This document shows, piece after piece, positions 46,061-55,024 of a stretch of DNA of 64,000 bases. Every line of letters begins with the position of its first letter. Position 1 is the first letter of the stretch. The stretch lies in contig NZ_JTDN01000001.1 in assembly GCF_000802385.1 (NCBI RefSeq), forward strand, positions 875,501 through 939,500, given 5' to 3'. The notes under the pieces were generated by a model. That model searched no databases and was not told where the DNA came from. It saw nothing but the letters and a program-made list of their open reading frames with translations. Both the position numbers and the translations under genes were made by a program. Origin of the DNA: Croceibacterium mercuriale (GTDB taxonomy: Bacteria; Pseudomonadota; Alphaproteobacteria; Sphingomonadales; Sphingomonadaceae).

Positions 46061-46843
46061 TCAGGCGGCGCGTTCCACCAGCATCTTCTTGGTCTCGGCG
46101 ATCGCCTTCGCCGGGTTCAGCCCCTTGGGACAGACATTGGCGCAGTTCATGATCGTGTGGCAGCGATACAGGCGGAACGGATCCTCCAGCTGGTCCAGCC
46201 GCTCGCCCGCCATCTCGTCGCGGCTGTCGGCCAGCCAGCGATAAGCCTGCAGCAGGATCGCCGGGCCGAGAAACTTGTCCGAATTCCACCAGTAGCTGGG
46301 GCACGCAGTGGAGCAGCAGGCGCACAGGATGCACTCGTACAGGCCATCCAGCTTCTCGCGCTGCTCCGGCGTCTGCAGCCGTTCCTTGCCGCTGGGTGTG
46401 GTGGTCGCGGTCTGCAGCCACGGCCGGATGGAGGCGTACTGAGCGTAAAAATGGCTGAAATCAGGCACCAGGTCCTTGATCACGTCCATGTGCGGCAGCG
46501 GGGTAATACGGATCTCGCCCTTCAGATCCTCGATCGAGGTGGTGCAGGCGAGGCCGTTCTTGCCGTTCATGTTCATGGAGCACGACCCGCAGATGCCTTC
46601 GCGGCAGGAGCGGCGGAACGTCAGCGTGGGATCGATCTCGTTCTTGATCTTGACCAGCGCGTCCAGCACCATTGGCCCGCACTGGTCCAGGTCCAGCTCG
46701 AACGTGTCGTAACGGGGGTTCTGCCCGCTATCCGGATCCCAGCGATATATGCGGAATTTCTGCACGCGGCTGGCGCCTTGCACGGTGTGCGCCTTCCCCT
46801 TGGGCGTGATCTTGCTGTTCTTGGGGAGGGTGAAGGTTGCCAT
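46061..46843 (-). CDS. sdhB: succinate dehydrogenase iron-sulfur subunit
   Basis: Electron-transfer subunit of complex II on the cytoplasmic face of the inner membrane. The 260-aa protein has the 2Fe-2S ligands [15 protein letters not shown]...LAC, the 4Fe-4S set [16 protein letters not shown] and the 3Fe-4S set [18 protein letters not shown], each complete. It starts at ATG 46843. sdhC, sdhD and sdhA are not directly upstream; a plus-strand HAD gene follows instead. The subunit gene is therefore separated from the rest of the complex, or they lie elsewhere. The flavinylation factor sdhE is in the same window. Confidence 0.97.
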   Translation of the reverse strand: MATFTLPKNSKITPKGKAHTVQGASRVQKFRIYRWDPDSGQNPRYDTFELDLDQCGPMVLDALVKIKNEIDPTLTFRRSCREGICGSCSMNMNGKNGLACTTSIEDLKGEIRITPLPHMDVIKDLVPDFSHFYAQYASIRPWLQTATTTPSGKERLQTPEQREKLDGLYECILCACCSTACPSYWWNSDKFLGPAILLQAYRWLADSRDEMAGERLDQLEDPFRLYRCHTIMNCANVCPKGLNPAKAIAETKKMLVERAA

Positions 46844-46994
46844 GGCGGTGCGCGCGCGTCCCTGATTGTATTTCCGAGGAAAGTATTGCCGCCTATCTAG
46901 CCCGTTTGCCCGTCAGGGCAAGGAGGCAGTGGCGCTTTTACCGCCTGCACGGCACTCTTGCCGATGGGGCGGCCGCAAGGCAGTGCACGCCCGC

Positions 46995-47633
46995 ATGAAG
47001 CTGACCATCTACGATCTCGACGGCACGCTGCTGGCGCGCGCGACCTTCACGCCGTTCCTGCTGTTCGCGGCGGCGCAGCTGGCACCGTGGCGGCTAGTGT
47101 TCGCGCCTGTCTGGCTGCTGCTGATGGCGGCGTACAAGGCCGGTCTGGTCAGGCGAACCGCGCTGAAACATGCGGGCATGCGGCTGCTCGTCGGGCGGCC
47201 CGCGCCGGCGCGGCTGGACCAGGTTGCCGCCGCCTTCGCCGTCATCCGGATCGCGGACCTGGCGCCAGGTGCCCGCGCGGCCCTGGACCGCGACCGGCAG
47301 GAGGGACGCACGGTGGTGATCGCCACCGCAGCCTACGCCTTCTATGCCCGGCACATCGCGGCCGGGCTGCGCATAGAGCATCTTGTCGCCAGCGAGTGGC
47401 AGGGGCAGGGCAGCGACCAGCCCAATTGCTACGGGCCGGAAAAGCTGGCGCGGGTGGAGGAATGGCTGACAGCGCAGGGTTACGCCGGGGCGCATATTCG
47501 CTTCTACAGCGACAGCTTCGCCGATGGCCCGCTGCTGGACCGGGCGGACGAGGCGGTCTTCGTCACCCGCAACCCGCGCAAGGCCGCCCAGGCGCGGGCA
47601 CGCGGCTGGCAGGTGGTGGATTTCAGCCGCTGA
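46995..47633 (+). CDS. HAD-superfamily phosphatase (subfamily IB)
   Basis: Probable small-molecule phosphatase. The 212-aa protein starts at ATG 46995 (MKLTIYDLDGTLL), with the nucleophile DxD in YDLDGTLL, motif II Thr in VVIATAAYAFYARH, the Lys in GPEKLARVEEWL and motif III FYSDSFADGPLL. A hydrophobic cap (FLLFAAAQLAPWRLVFAPVW) suggests membrane association, as in phosphatidylglycerophosphatase C or serine-phosphatase-like members. The 3' end overlaps the convergent glycosyltransferase gene by 11 bp. The substrate is unknown; the neighbouring glycan genes hint at an envelope intermediate. Confidence 0.82.
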   Translation: MKLTIYDLDGTLLARATFTPFLLFAAAQLAPWRLVFAPVWLLLMAAYKAGLVRRTALKHAGMRLLVGRPAPARLDQVAAAFAVIRIADLAPGARAALDRDRQEGRTVVIATAAYAFYARHIAAGLRIEHLVASEWQGQGSDQPNCYGPEKLARVEEWLTAQGYAGAHIRFYSDSFADGPLLDRADEAVFVTRNPRKAAQARARGWQVVDFSR

Positions 47634-48741
47634 ACGGCGGACCGGCGGCCGCCAGGATGTGTTCGATATGCCGGTCCCAGCGGAAGGTGGCGCGGGCATG
47701 GGCCTGTGCCGCCTGCGCCATCTGCCGACGGCGTTGCGCATCGACCAGGAGGCTCCGGATCGCGGCCTCGAGTGCCTTCAGATCATTGCCATCGATTGCC
47801 AGCCCGGTGACGCCTTCCTCGATCAGCTCGATCGCGCCCCCTTCGGCGCCGACGACGACGGCGCAGCCTGCGGCCATGGCATCGGCGATGGCGATGCCGA
47901 ACCCTTCGAAATCGCGTCCGCCATCAGCCGCCACCTGCGGGTGCAGGAAGATGTCGGCCGCGGCGTAAAGCCGCGCGGTCTCATCCGCCGGGATGAAGCC
48001 GGCGACCTCCACCCGGTCGGCCAGACCCAGCCGGGCGACCAGCGCGCGCACCTCGTCCAGCGCCGGACCGCGCCCGCCGACCACGTAGCGGAACGCCAGT
48101 CCCTGATCGCGCAGGCCGGCCAGCGCCGTCACGCAGGCGGCGATGTTCTTGCGCGGCTCAAGCCGGCACAGGGAGAAGACCAGCGGCAGATCGTTCGGCT
48201 CCGTCGGTGCTGGCAGCGGCTCATCCTCGCCCAGGCCGTTCCATGCCACGGTAATCGGCGGACAGGCTGCTCCCAACCGTTCCCGCAGCTTTCCGGCGCT
48301 GTACGCACTGACCGCGCAGACCATGCGCGCATGCCGCGCGATGCGCCGCATCAACGCGAGCCGCAGGGTGCCGCCATACATGAACTCGCGTCCATGAAAG
48401 GTGGTGGCATAGGGCAGGTCCAGCAGCATCGGCAGCAACGAGGTGCGCCAGGTGGTTCCATGCACCAGATGCGGCGCGCCCTCCTCCCCCGCCTGCCGGC
48501 GCATCGCGCGCGCGAGGCGCCATGGCAGCAGGGCGGATCGGTGCGCGCCCACATCGACCAGCAGCACCGCGCCATGCTGTCCCTGCCGTTGGCCGAGCTT
48601 CGTCTGGGTGAACACGGTTACCTTCGCGCCTGCTGCGGCATAGGCGTGGGCGACGCCTTCGGCATAGGTCTGCATGCCGCCTTCCTCCGCCGCATAGCCC
48701 TTGGCCATGACCCAGATGCGGCGGCCGGCCAGATCAGTCAC
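47623..48741 (-). CDS. GT4-family glycosyltransferase
   Basis: Retaining GT-B glycosyltransferase, probably adding a sugar to an envelope glycan. The 372-aa protein has an N-terminal acceptor domain (GGMQTYAEGVAHAYAAAG, HGREFMYGG) and a nucleotide-sugar domain with FSLCRLEPRKNI, RYVVGGRGPALDEV and RVEVAGFIPADETARLY. The donor-site E(x7)E block is EGFGIAIADAMAAGCAVVVG. Its start overlaps the upstream gene by 8 bp, so the pair is co-translated. Sugar and acceptor are not predictable. Confidence 0.9.
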   Translation of the reverse strand: MTDLAGRRIWVMAKGYAAEEGGMQTYAEGVAHAYAAAGAKVTVFTQTKLGQRQGQHGAVLLVDVGAHRSALLPWRLARAMRRQAGEEGAPHLVHGTTWRTSLLPMLLDLPYATTFHGREFMYGGTLRLALMRRIARHARMVCAVSAYSAGKLRERLGAACPPITVAWNGLGEDEPLPAPTEPNDLPLVFSLCRLEPRKNIAACVTALAGLRDQGLAFRYVVGGRGPALDEVRALVARLGLADRVEVAGFIPADETARLYAAADIFLHPQVAADGGRDFEGFGIAIADAMAAGCAVVVGAEGGAIELIEEGVTGLAIDGNDLKALEAAIRSLLVDAQRRRQMAQAAQAHARATFRWDRHIEHILAAAGPPFSG

Positions 48742-49900
48742 AGGCGCTCTCCCCTGCCATGAAGCGGGTGATCGCCTCCGCGGATCGCTGCGCGGAGGGG
48801 CGATCGGTCACGCTGAACGTATCCGCCAGCAGGGCCTGCTGCACCGGGAGGTAGTCCGCGTGCGTTGCCATCGCCTGCTCGACCGCCGCGATGATGTCGG
48901 TACCCGGCCCGACCACCGGGCCGGCCTGCCAGTGGGTGTAATTGGGGTTGCCCTGCCAGTCCGCGCCGTGCGCATCCAGCGCAACGCAGGGGCGCGGGCG
49001 GAGCAGGTATTCGTAGATCTGGCTGCTGACGTCACCGATGTAGAGGTCAGCGCGGTTGGTGTAGCTCATGTCGCTGCTGGCCGGGCTACCCGGGTCCATC
49101 AGGATGTTTGACGCGTGCATGATGCGCGGCTGCCGCACGCGACGGAGCGCAGGCGGGCTGATCGTCACGGTCCAGTGCCGCTGGAACAGCATGACATGCG
49201 GGGCGAAGATCAGGTTGAAACGGTCGCTGGCAGCAAAGGCATCCAGCACCTGTTGCCCCATGCCATACCAGCTCGACAGACCCGGTGAGGGGTGCGGTGA
49301 ATACAGGACGACGGGGCGCGAAGGGTCAGGGAAGGGAAGTGCCACGGGCGACGCATCGGCAAACAGGTCGAACTTGGGATATCCAACCATGCGGATGCGC
49401 GCGGGATCGACGCCTGCTTCCGCCACCAGGCGGCGCGCGATCTTGGGGCCGGAAACCAGCACCAGATCGAACAGGGCGCTTTCCCGGCCAAAGCCGATCG
49501 CCCGGTCGCCGGCGCCGTGCCGGGTGTGGATGATCTTCAGCTTGTCCAGCCCGTAGCGGGTCTTCAGCAGCAGGGTGGTCTTCTCGGACACGACCAGCGC
49601 ATCGAACTGGCGGAAGAACGCGACGTTCTCCCGATAGAGCAGGATCTTGTGTGCAGGGAGCACCCGGTCCAGCGTGCGGGCCAGCATCCGCGTGACCGGG
49701 CTGGCGAGCGTCAGTTGCACCAGCCGGCACGCCGCCAGCCGGTCCCCGGCCAGGCGGCGGACATGCGCCGCCAGCGCATCGCTCGCCACGGCCAGCGTGA
49801 CCTCCGCCCCGCCGCCTTCCGCCAGCGTCAGTGCGATCGGCAGGCTGTGCGCAACCTGGTGGAGTTGGTCGTGATTGAACAGGAAGCAGATGCGGCTCAT
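48734..49900 (-). CDS. CDP-glycerol glycerophosphotransferase-like protein
   Basis: A 388-aa GT-B-fold protein with no signal peptide. The C-terminal half resembles CDP-glycerol:poly(glycerophosphate) glycerophosphotransferases and related glycan polymerases: VVLYSPHPSPGLSSWY, FNLIFAPHVMLF and TNRADLYIGDVSSQIYEYLL followed by RPRPCVALDA match the family's H-P and D-x-S-S-x-x-x-E patterns. The N-terminal half (MSRICFLFNHDQLHQVAHSL) is a Rossmann-like lobe. It is divergent from the flippase gene across about 75 bp and overlaps the downstream GT4 gene. Transfer of a polyol phosphate or sugar is plausible; the donor is unknown. Confidence 0.72.
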   Translation of the reverse strand: MSRICFLFNHDQLHQVAHSLPIALTLAEGGGAEVTLAVASDALAAHVRRLAGDRLAACRLVQLTLASPVTRMLARTLDRVLPAHKILLYRENVAFFRQFDALVVSEKTTLLLKTRYGLDKLKIIHTRHGAGDRAIGFGRESALFDLVLVSGPKIARRLVAEAGVDPARIRMVGYPKFDLFADASPVALPFPDPSRPVVLYSPHPSPGLSSWYGMGQQVLDAFAASDRFNLIFAPHVMLFQRHWTVTISPPALRRVRQPRIMHASNILMDPGSPASSDMSYTNRADLYIGDVSSQIYEYLLRPRPCVALDAHGADWQGNPNYTHWQAGPVVGPGTDIIAAVEQAMATHADYLPVQQALLADTFSVTDRPSAQRSAEAITRFMAGESACD

Positions 49901-49976
49901 GACCGGGGCCCGCTAGCGCAAGGGTGCCGCCCGGGCCAACTTGTATCTTGCGCCAAGCTGGTCCAAGGCTTCTGCC

Positions 49977-51296
49977 ATGCAGACCCCCGCCGCCCCGCTG
50001 CCGCGCAAGGGCCTGTCCAACATCCTCGGCAATCTCGGCTGGATCCTGGGTGGAAAAGGCTTCGGCGCCGTGTGCAGCCTGGCGTACCTCGCCGTGCTGT
50101 CCCAGTCGCTGGGCGTGCGCGGCTTCGGCCATTTCGCGCTGATCTTCGGCACCGGGCAGGCGCTGGTTGCGATCGTGGGCTTCCAGACCTGGAAGACACT
50201 GGTCCGTTTCGGGGCGGAGGCGGTGCACCGCCAGGACTGGGCTAGGTTCGGGCGGCTGGTGTGGCTATGCGGTACGATCGATGCGATCGGTGCGACGCTG
50301 GGTTGCGTGCTTGCCGGCGTGATCTATTACGGCTTTGCCGACCTGCTGGACCTCAATCCGGACTTCGTCGACATCGCGTTCCTGTTCAGTTGCGTGCTGC
50401 TGTGGGCGCGGCAGACGACACCCAACGGCATTGTTCGCGTGCTCGACCGGTTCGATATGGCGACCTATGTCGAGGCGCTGGTGCCGGTCGGCCGGCTGGT
50501 CGCTGCACTCGCGATCATGGTGACGGCGCCAGCGGTGCGCAATTACCTGATCGCCTGGGCCTTGATCGACCTGCTCAACGCGCTGGTATACTGGGTCGCC
50601 TCCGCCCGGATTGCCCCGTATGCCCTGCGTCGGCGGAATTTCGGCCCTTTCTCGCTGACGCTGCGCGAACATCCGGGTGTGATAGGCTTCTTCGGCATCA
50701 CCTATGCCGGCTCCTTCCTGGATGCGCTGTTCAAGCAGGGACCGCTGCTGGCGGTCGGGCACTTCCTGGGGCCGAGCGCAGCCGGCATCTACCGGCTGGC
50801 AGACCAGCTGGCGCAAGGCTTCAGCAAGATTTCGCAACTGCTCAGCCGCGCAGTGTACCCGGAATTTGCACGAGCCCGGCTCGCCAACGGCATTGCAGGC
50901 TTCCGCCGGCTGGTGCTGCAGGTGACGGCGATCGCCGGTGGGGCTGGGCTCATCGTGACCGTCCTGGCCCTGCTGGTTGGTGCGGACCTGCTGGCGCTGG
51001 TCGGCGGGGCGGAGTTCGCGCGTGGCGGCGTCGTCCTGATCCCGCTGATCGTCGGTGCCGCCTTCGACCTGGCCGGCGCCACCTACGAGCCTATCCTGCA
51101 TTCGCTGGGTCATGCTTTCCTGCCGCTGCTCGCCCGCGCGCTGGCCGGACTGGCGCTGGTGGCGGCGGTGCTGCAGCTGGCCGGAATGGGGGCGGTGGGG
51201 ATCGGCTGGGCCGTGGCACTCGGCTTCGCGATCGCGTACCTTCTGCTCAGCCTGCTGGTCTTCGTCGTCCTGCGCCGTGCGAGCGCCGCGGCATGA
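49977..51296 (+). CDS. oligosaccharide flippase family protein (Wzx-like)
   Basis: Polytopic inner-membrane protein expected to flip lipid-linked glycans to the periplasm. The 439-aa protein starts at ATG 49977 (MQTPAAPLPRKGLSN). It has about twelve predicted helices, the N-terminal block GKGFGAVCSLAYLAVLSQSL, then GVRGFGHFALI, typical of the family, and the mid-protein LGPSAAGIYRLADQLAQGF. The stop overlaps the next start (ATGA). Co-location with a glycosyltransferase and a CDP-glycerol-type transferase supports an envelope-polysaccharide role. Confidence 0.88.
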   Translation: MQTPAAPLPRKGLSNILGNLGWILGGKGFGAVCSLAYLAVLSQSLGVRGFGHFALIFGTGQALVAIVGFQTWKTLVRFGAEAVHRQDWARFGRLVWLCGTIDAIGATLGCVLAGVIYYGFADLLDLNPDFVDIAFLFSCVLLWARQTTPNGIVRVLDRFDMATYVEALVPVGRLVAALAIMVTAPAVRNYLIAWALIDLLNALVYWVASARIAPYALRRRNFGPFSLTLREHPGVIGFFGITYAGSFLDALFKQGPLLAVGHFLGPSAAGIYRLADQLAQGFSKISQLLSRAVYPEFARARLANGIAGFRRLVLQVTAIAGGAGLIVTVLALLVGADLLALVGGAEFARGGVVLIPLIVGAAFDLAGATYEPILHSLGHAFLPLLARALAGLALVAAVLQLAGMGAVGIGWAVALGFAIAYLLLSLLVFVVLRRASAAA

Positions 51297-52039
51297 GCGT
51301 GACTGCGCTGGTCCTTGCCGGATCGCGGCCCGGCGGCGATCCCTTCGCCGAAGGGCTGGGCGTGGCGCACAAGGCGCTGATCGAGGTGGGTGGCGCGCCG
51401 ATGCTGGCGCGCGTGATCGGCGCCCTGCAGGCGGCAGGCTGCCCGCGCATCCTCGTCAGCTGCGCGCCCGGACCGGTGGCGCAGCTTGCCGGGCAGCTTG
51501 GGGCGGAGGTGATCGCACCTGCGCCCGGCCCCAGCGGCAGCGTGCTGGCCGCGCTGGACGTTGCGGGTACGCCGCTGCTGGTCACCACCGCCGACCATGC
51601 CTTGCTGCGCCCGGCATGGGTGCGGGAACTGATCGAAGGGGCGCCGCAGGGCAGCGACGTCGCGATCATGCTGGCGGAGCGGCACGCGATCGAGGCCGCG
51701 CTGCCGGGCAGTCGCCGCACCTATCTGCGTTTTGCCGATGGTCACTGGTCCGGCTGCAACCTGTTCCTGCTGCGCGGACCATCCGCGCGCGCCGCCGTCA
51801 CCGAATGGACACGGGTGGAGGCGGACCGCAAGCGGCCGTGGCGGATCGTCGCCCGGCTCGGCCCCGGTCTGCTGCTGCGCTACCTGTCCGGGCGGTTGAC
51901 CCTGGCGGACGCGTTGCGCCGGCTGGGCGGGCGCATCGGCTGCCGTATCGCGCTGGTTCCGGCGGCGGACGGGCTGGCGGCGGTGGACGTGGACAAACCG
52001 GCTGATCTGGCGGACGTGCAGCGCCTGCTGGGCCGGTAA
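51293..52039 (+). CDS. MobA-like nucleotidyltransferase family protein
   Basis: Probable NTP-transferase activating a sugar or polyol phosphate. The 248-aa protein begins MSVTALVLAGSRPGGDPFAE with the nucleotide-binding LAGS-R-GG loop, HKALIEVGGAPMLARV (the Lys contacts phosphate in the family), TTADHALLRPAWV with the metal-binding Asp and ending VDVDKPADLADVQRLL. It overlaps the flippase stop by 4 bp and directly abuts hrpB. It could make the activated donor for the neighbouring transferases; a molybdenum-cofactor role is less likely without moa neighbours. Confidence 0.82.
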   Translation: MSVTALVLAGSRPGGDPFAEGLGVAHKALIEVGGAPMLARVIGALQAAGCPRILVSCAPGPVAQLAGQLGAEVIAPAPGPSGSVLAALDVAGTPLLVTTADHALLRPAWVRELIEGAPQGSDVAIMLAERHAIEAALPGSRRTYLRFADGHWSGCNLFLLRGPSARAAVTEWTRVEADRKRPWRIVARLGPGLLLRYLSGRLTLADALRRLGGRIGCRIALVPAADGLAAVDVDKPADLADVQRLLGR

Positions 52040-54457
52040 ATGCACGACCTGCCGATCCATGCCGTGCTGCCGGACGTGCTGGCGGTGTTGCGCGAACGGT
52101 CCTCCGCCGTGCTGATCGCGCCGCCGGGTGCAGGCAAGACCACGGCTGTTGCCCCCGCGCTGCTGGATCAGCCGTGGTGCAGCGGCACGATCATCCTGCT
52201 GAGTCCCCGCCGCGTGGCCGCACGCGCCGCGGCGGAGCGGATCGCGCAGAGCCTCGGCGAGCCGGTGGGTCAGAGCGTCGGTTATCTCACCCGGCTGGAC
52301 AGCCGCCAGTCCGCTGCCACGCGGATCCTGGTCGTGACGGAAGCGATCTTCGTGAACCGCCTGCTGGCCGACCAGGAGCTGGACGGCGTCAGCGCGGTGC
52401 TGTTCGACGAGGCGCATGAGCGGCACCTCGACAGCGATCTGGGCCTGGCACTCGCGCTGGAAAGCCAGGCCGTGCTGCGCCCGGACCTGCGCCTGCTGGT
52501 GATGAGCGCCACGATCGACGGTGCCCGCTTCGCCCGGCTGCTGGGTGCAGGCGCGCCGGTGATCGAGAGCGAGGGGCGGGCGCATCTCCTGCGTATCGAG
52601 TGGCTGGGTGCCCGCGCCGAGTTGCGCCCCGACGAGGCGATGACGGGCGCGATCCTGACCGCGTGGCGGGCGGAGGAGGGCGACCTGCTCGCTTTCCTGC
52701 CCGGCGTGGGCGAGATCGAGCGCGTGCGCGAACGGCTGGAGGAGCGCCTGCCCGGTGTGCCGGTGCTGCCGCTGCACGGCCAACTGGAACCCGCCTTGCA
52801 GAGCGCCGCCTTGCGCCGTGATCCGGACGGGCGACGCCGCATAGTCCTGGCCACCACCATCGCCGAGACATCGCTGACGCTGGATGGCGTGGCCGTCGTA
52901 GTCGATAGCGGCCTGTCGCGCCGGGCGGAGTTCGACCGGGCGGCAGGTGTCACGCATCTGGTCACCACCCGCGCCAGCCAGGCCGCCGCCGCCCAGCGTG
53001 CCGGACGTGCGGCGCGGCAGGGACCGGGCGTTGCCTATCGCCTGTGGGAGCAGGCTGGCCATGCCGGGCGGGCGCCGTTCGATCCGCCCGAGATGCTGGT
53101 GGCCGATCTGGCGCCGCTTGTGCTGGCGCTGGCGCGCTGGGGCACGGGCGATCCGGCGAGCCTGCCCTGGCTCGACCCGCCGCCGGCCGCGTCGTTGCAG
53201 GCCGCGCAGGCGCGCCTGCACGCGATGGATGCGCTGGACGCGGCGGGGCAGCTTACCGCCTTTGGCCGGCGGGTCGCCACCCTGCCGATGGCCCCCTGGC
53301 AGGCGGCGATGGTCCTGCACGGTGCGCGGCGCGGCCAGGCGGAGGACGCCGCTCGGCTGGCACTGCTGCTGCAGGAGCGGGGCCTTGGTGGACGGGGAGA
53401 GGATCTGGCGCAGCGCCTGTCGCGCTTCGCCACGGAACGCGGCGGCAAGGCAGAGGCCAGCCGCAAGCTGGCCGGGCGCTGGGCCGCCATGGCGCGCAAG
53501 CTTCAGGCCGAGACGCAAGCGGGCAATTACCCGCCGGGCATCCTGCTGGCGCTGGCGCAGCCCGACAACCTGGCCCGACGGCGTGATCCGTCCGGCGAGA
53601 ACTGGCTGGCGGCGGGTGGGCGCGGCTTCGTGCTCGATCCGATATCGCCGCTGGCCCGCAGCGAGTGGCTGGCGATCGGCGACGCAACCGGTCTGGCGAA
53701 GGGTGCGCGCATCACCGCCGCCCTGCCGCTGGAAACAGCGGAGGTGGAGCAATGGCTGGCCGACCGCATCGAGCGGCGGCAGGTGCTGCACTGGACGGGT
53801 GAGCGGGTCGAGGCACGGCTGCAGCGGCGGATCGGGGCGGTCACGCTCGCCACCGGGCCTGATCCGCAGCCTGACCCCGCCGCGATTCATGCGCTGTTGC
53901 TGGACAAGGCTGTGGAAAAGCTTGTGGAAATGCTGCCGAGAACCCTGTTGGCGCGGGGTGGATATGCCGGGCTGGAGGCACTTCGGCCCGATGCTCTGCG
54001 CGCGGGCGCGGCGGCATGGCTCGCCCCGCTGCTGCAGGGCCGGCGTGACCTGGACGTGGCGCCGGGCCGGATGGCGGAAGCGCTGCTGAACAGCCTGTCA
54101 TGGGACGATCGCCAGCGGCTCGATCGGGTCGCCCCGCGCGAGTGGGTCAGCCCTGTCGGCTCGCATCACGCCATCGATTATGCCGGGGATGACGCCCCCA
54201 GCGTGGAGGTGCGGGTGCAGGCCTGTTTCGGACTGGAACGTCATCCGCTGATCGGCACAACGCCGCTGCTGCTGAAGCTGACCAGCCCTGCAGGCCGACC
54301 CATCCAGGCCACGCGCGACCTGCCCGGCTTCTGGCGCGGAAGCTGGGCCGACGTGGTCAAGGACATGAAGGGCCGCTACCCGCGCCATCGCTGGCCGGTG
54401 GAACCATGGGCGGAAAAGCCGAGTCTGAGGACACGGAACGCCTTCGAACGGTCTTGA
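52040..54457 (+). CDS. hrpB: ATP-dependent helicase HrpB
   Basis: DEAH/RHA-family helicase of uncertain physiological role. The 805-aa length is standard. Motif I is APPGAGKTTAVAPALL, motif II FDEAHERHLDSD, motif III VMSATIDGARF and motif VI QRAGRAARQGPGVAYRLW. The HrpB-specific C-terminal domain contains DLPGFWRGSWADVVKDMKGR and YPRHRWPVEP. ATG 52040 immediately follows the stop of the nucleotidyltransferase gene (zero spacing), so the two are probably co-translated although functionally unrelated. Confidence 0.95.
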   Translation: MHDLPIHAVLPDVLAVLRERSSAVLIAPPGAGKTTAVAPALLDQPWCSGTIILLSPRRVAARAAAERIAQSLGEPVGQSVGYLTRLDSRQSAATRILVVTEAIFVNRLLADQELDGVSAVLFDEAHERHLDSDLGLALALESQAVLRPDLRLLVMSATIDGARFARLLGAGAPVIESEGRAHLLRIEWLGARAELRPDEAMTGAILTAWRAEEGDLLAFLPGVGEIERVRERLEERLPGVPVLPLHGQLEPALQSAALRRDPDGRRRIVLATTIAETSLTLDGVAVVVDSGLSRRAEFDRAAGVTHLVTTRASQAAAAQRAGRAARQGPGVAYRLWEQAGHAGRAPFDPPEMLVADLAPLVLALARWGTGDPASLPWLDPPPAASLQAAQARLHAMDALDAAGQLTAFGRRVATLPMAPWQAAMVLHGARRGQAEDAARLALLLQERGLGGRGEDLAQRLSRFATERGGKAEASRKLAGRWAAMARKLQAETQAGNYPPGILLALAQPDNLARRRDPSGENWLAAGGRGFVLDPISPLARSEWLAIGDATGLAKGARITAALPLETAEVEQWLADRIERRQVLHWTGERVEARLQRRIGAVTLATGPDPQPDPAAIHALLLDKAVEKLVEMLPRTLLARGGYAGLEALRPDALRAGAAAWLAPLLQGRRDLDVAPGRMAEALLNSLSWDDRQRLDRVAPREWVSPVGSHHAIDYAGDDAPSVEVRVQACFGLERHPLIGTTPLLLKLTSPAGRPIQATRDLPGFWRGSWADVVKDMKGRYPRHRWPVEPWAEKPSLRTRNAFERS

Positions 54458-54488
54458 TCGGAATCACTTTTCAGGGAATGGCAGCACC

Positions 54489-54767
54489 ATGCAGGCCCGT
54501 ATCTACGAAAAACCCAAGAGCGCGATGCAGAGCGGCAAGGCCCACACCGACAATTGGGTGCTGGATTTTGTCCCCGCCGAAGCGAAGAAGCCGGACCCGC
54601 TGATGGGGTGGGCCGGCAGCGGCGACACGCAGCAGCAGGTCAGCCTGAAGTTCGAATCGTGCGAGGCGGCCATCGCCTACGCCGAGAAGTACGGGATCGA
54701 GGCCAGCGTGCATCACACCCCGCCCAAGCGGCTGAAGCTCCAGGCTTACGCCGATAATTTTCGGTGA
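54489..54767 (+). CDS. NDUFS4-type accessory subunit of NADH dehydrogenase (complex I)
   Basis: Peripheral complex I subunit shared by mitochondria and alphaproteobacteria. The 92-aa protein starts MQARIYEKPKSAMQSGKAHT, then WVLDFVPAEAKKPDPLMGWA and DTQQQVSLKFESCEAAIAYA, closely following the ETC_C1_NDUFS4 family, and ends YADNFR. It sits 31 bp after hrpB and overlaps the following small gene by 4 bp (GTGA). Its presence supports an alphaproteobacterial host. The nuo operon is not in the window. Confidence 0.93.
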   Translation: MQARIYEKPKSAMQSGKAHTDNWVLDFVPAEAKKPDPLMGWAGSGDTQQQVSLKFESCEAAIAYAEKYGIEASVHHTPPKRLKLQAYADNFR

Positions 54768-55003
54768 AGGTTCGGCCGGCGTTACTTGCGCTGGCTGAAA
54801 CCATCGCGATCGTCGGCGCCGGCGTCGTGCTCGGCAAGTGTTGTCAGTATGTGAACGTGGCGTGGCTGGGATCGCGACTAGGCTTCGATGCGGCATCGAT
54901 GATCGGACTGTTGCCGCTTGCTGGCATCTTGCTGATCGTGAATGCGCGATATCCACATGTTGGCAGATATTTGATGCAACCGGGAAGATCCCCGGCACCG
55001 TAG
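54764..55003 (+). CDS. small two-helix membrane protein, function unknown
   Basis: A 79-aa protein starting at GTG 54764, overlapping the NDUFS4-like gene stop. Two hydrophobic segments (LLALAETIAIVGAGVVLG and MIGLLPLAGILLIVNA) suggest a membrane hairpin. The last codons lie inside the terminator hairpin 54987-55015. No family was recognised. The overlap and stop-free hydrophobic frame favour a real gene. Confidence 0.5.
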   Translation: MKVRPALLALAETIAIVGAGVVLGKCCQYVNVAWLGSRLGFDAASMIGLLPLAGILLIVNARYPHVGRYLMQPGRSPAP

Positions 55004-55015
55004 GCGCCGGGGATC
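54987..55015. terminator. bidirectional terminator-like hairpin between the small membrane gene and the superoxide dismutase
   Basis: GATCCCCGGCACC (54987-54999) pairs with GGCGCCGGGGATC (55003-55015): 10 bp, one A-G mismatch, then 2 bp, closed by a GTA loop. It lies between convergent genes. T tracts are weak on both sides. Confidence 0.5.
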
Positions 55016-55024
55016 CTGCATCGA

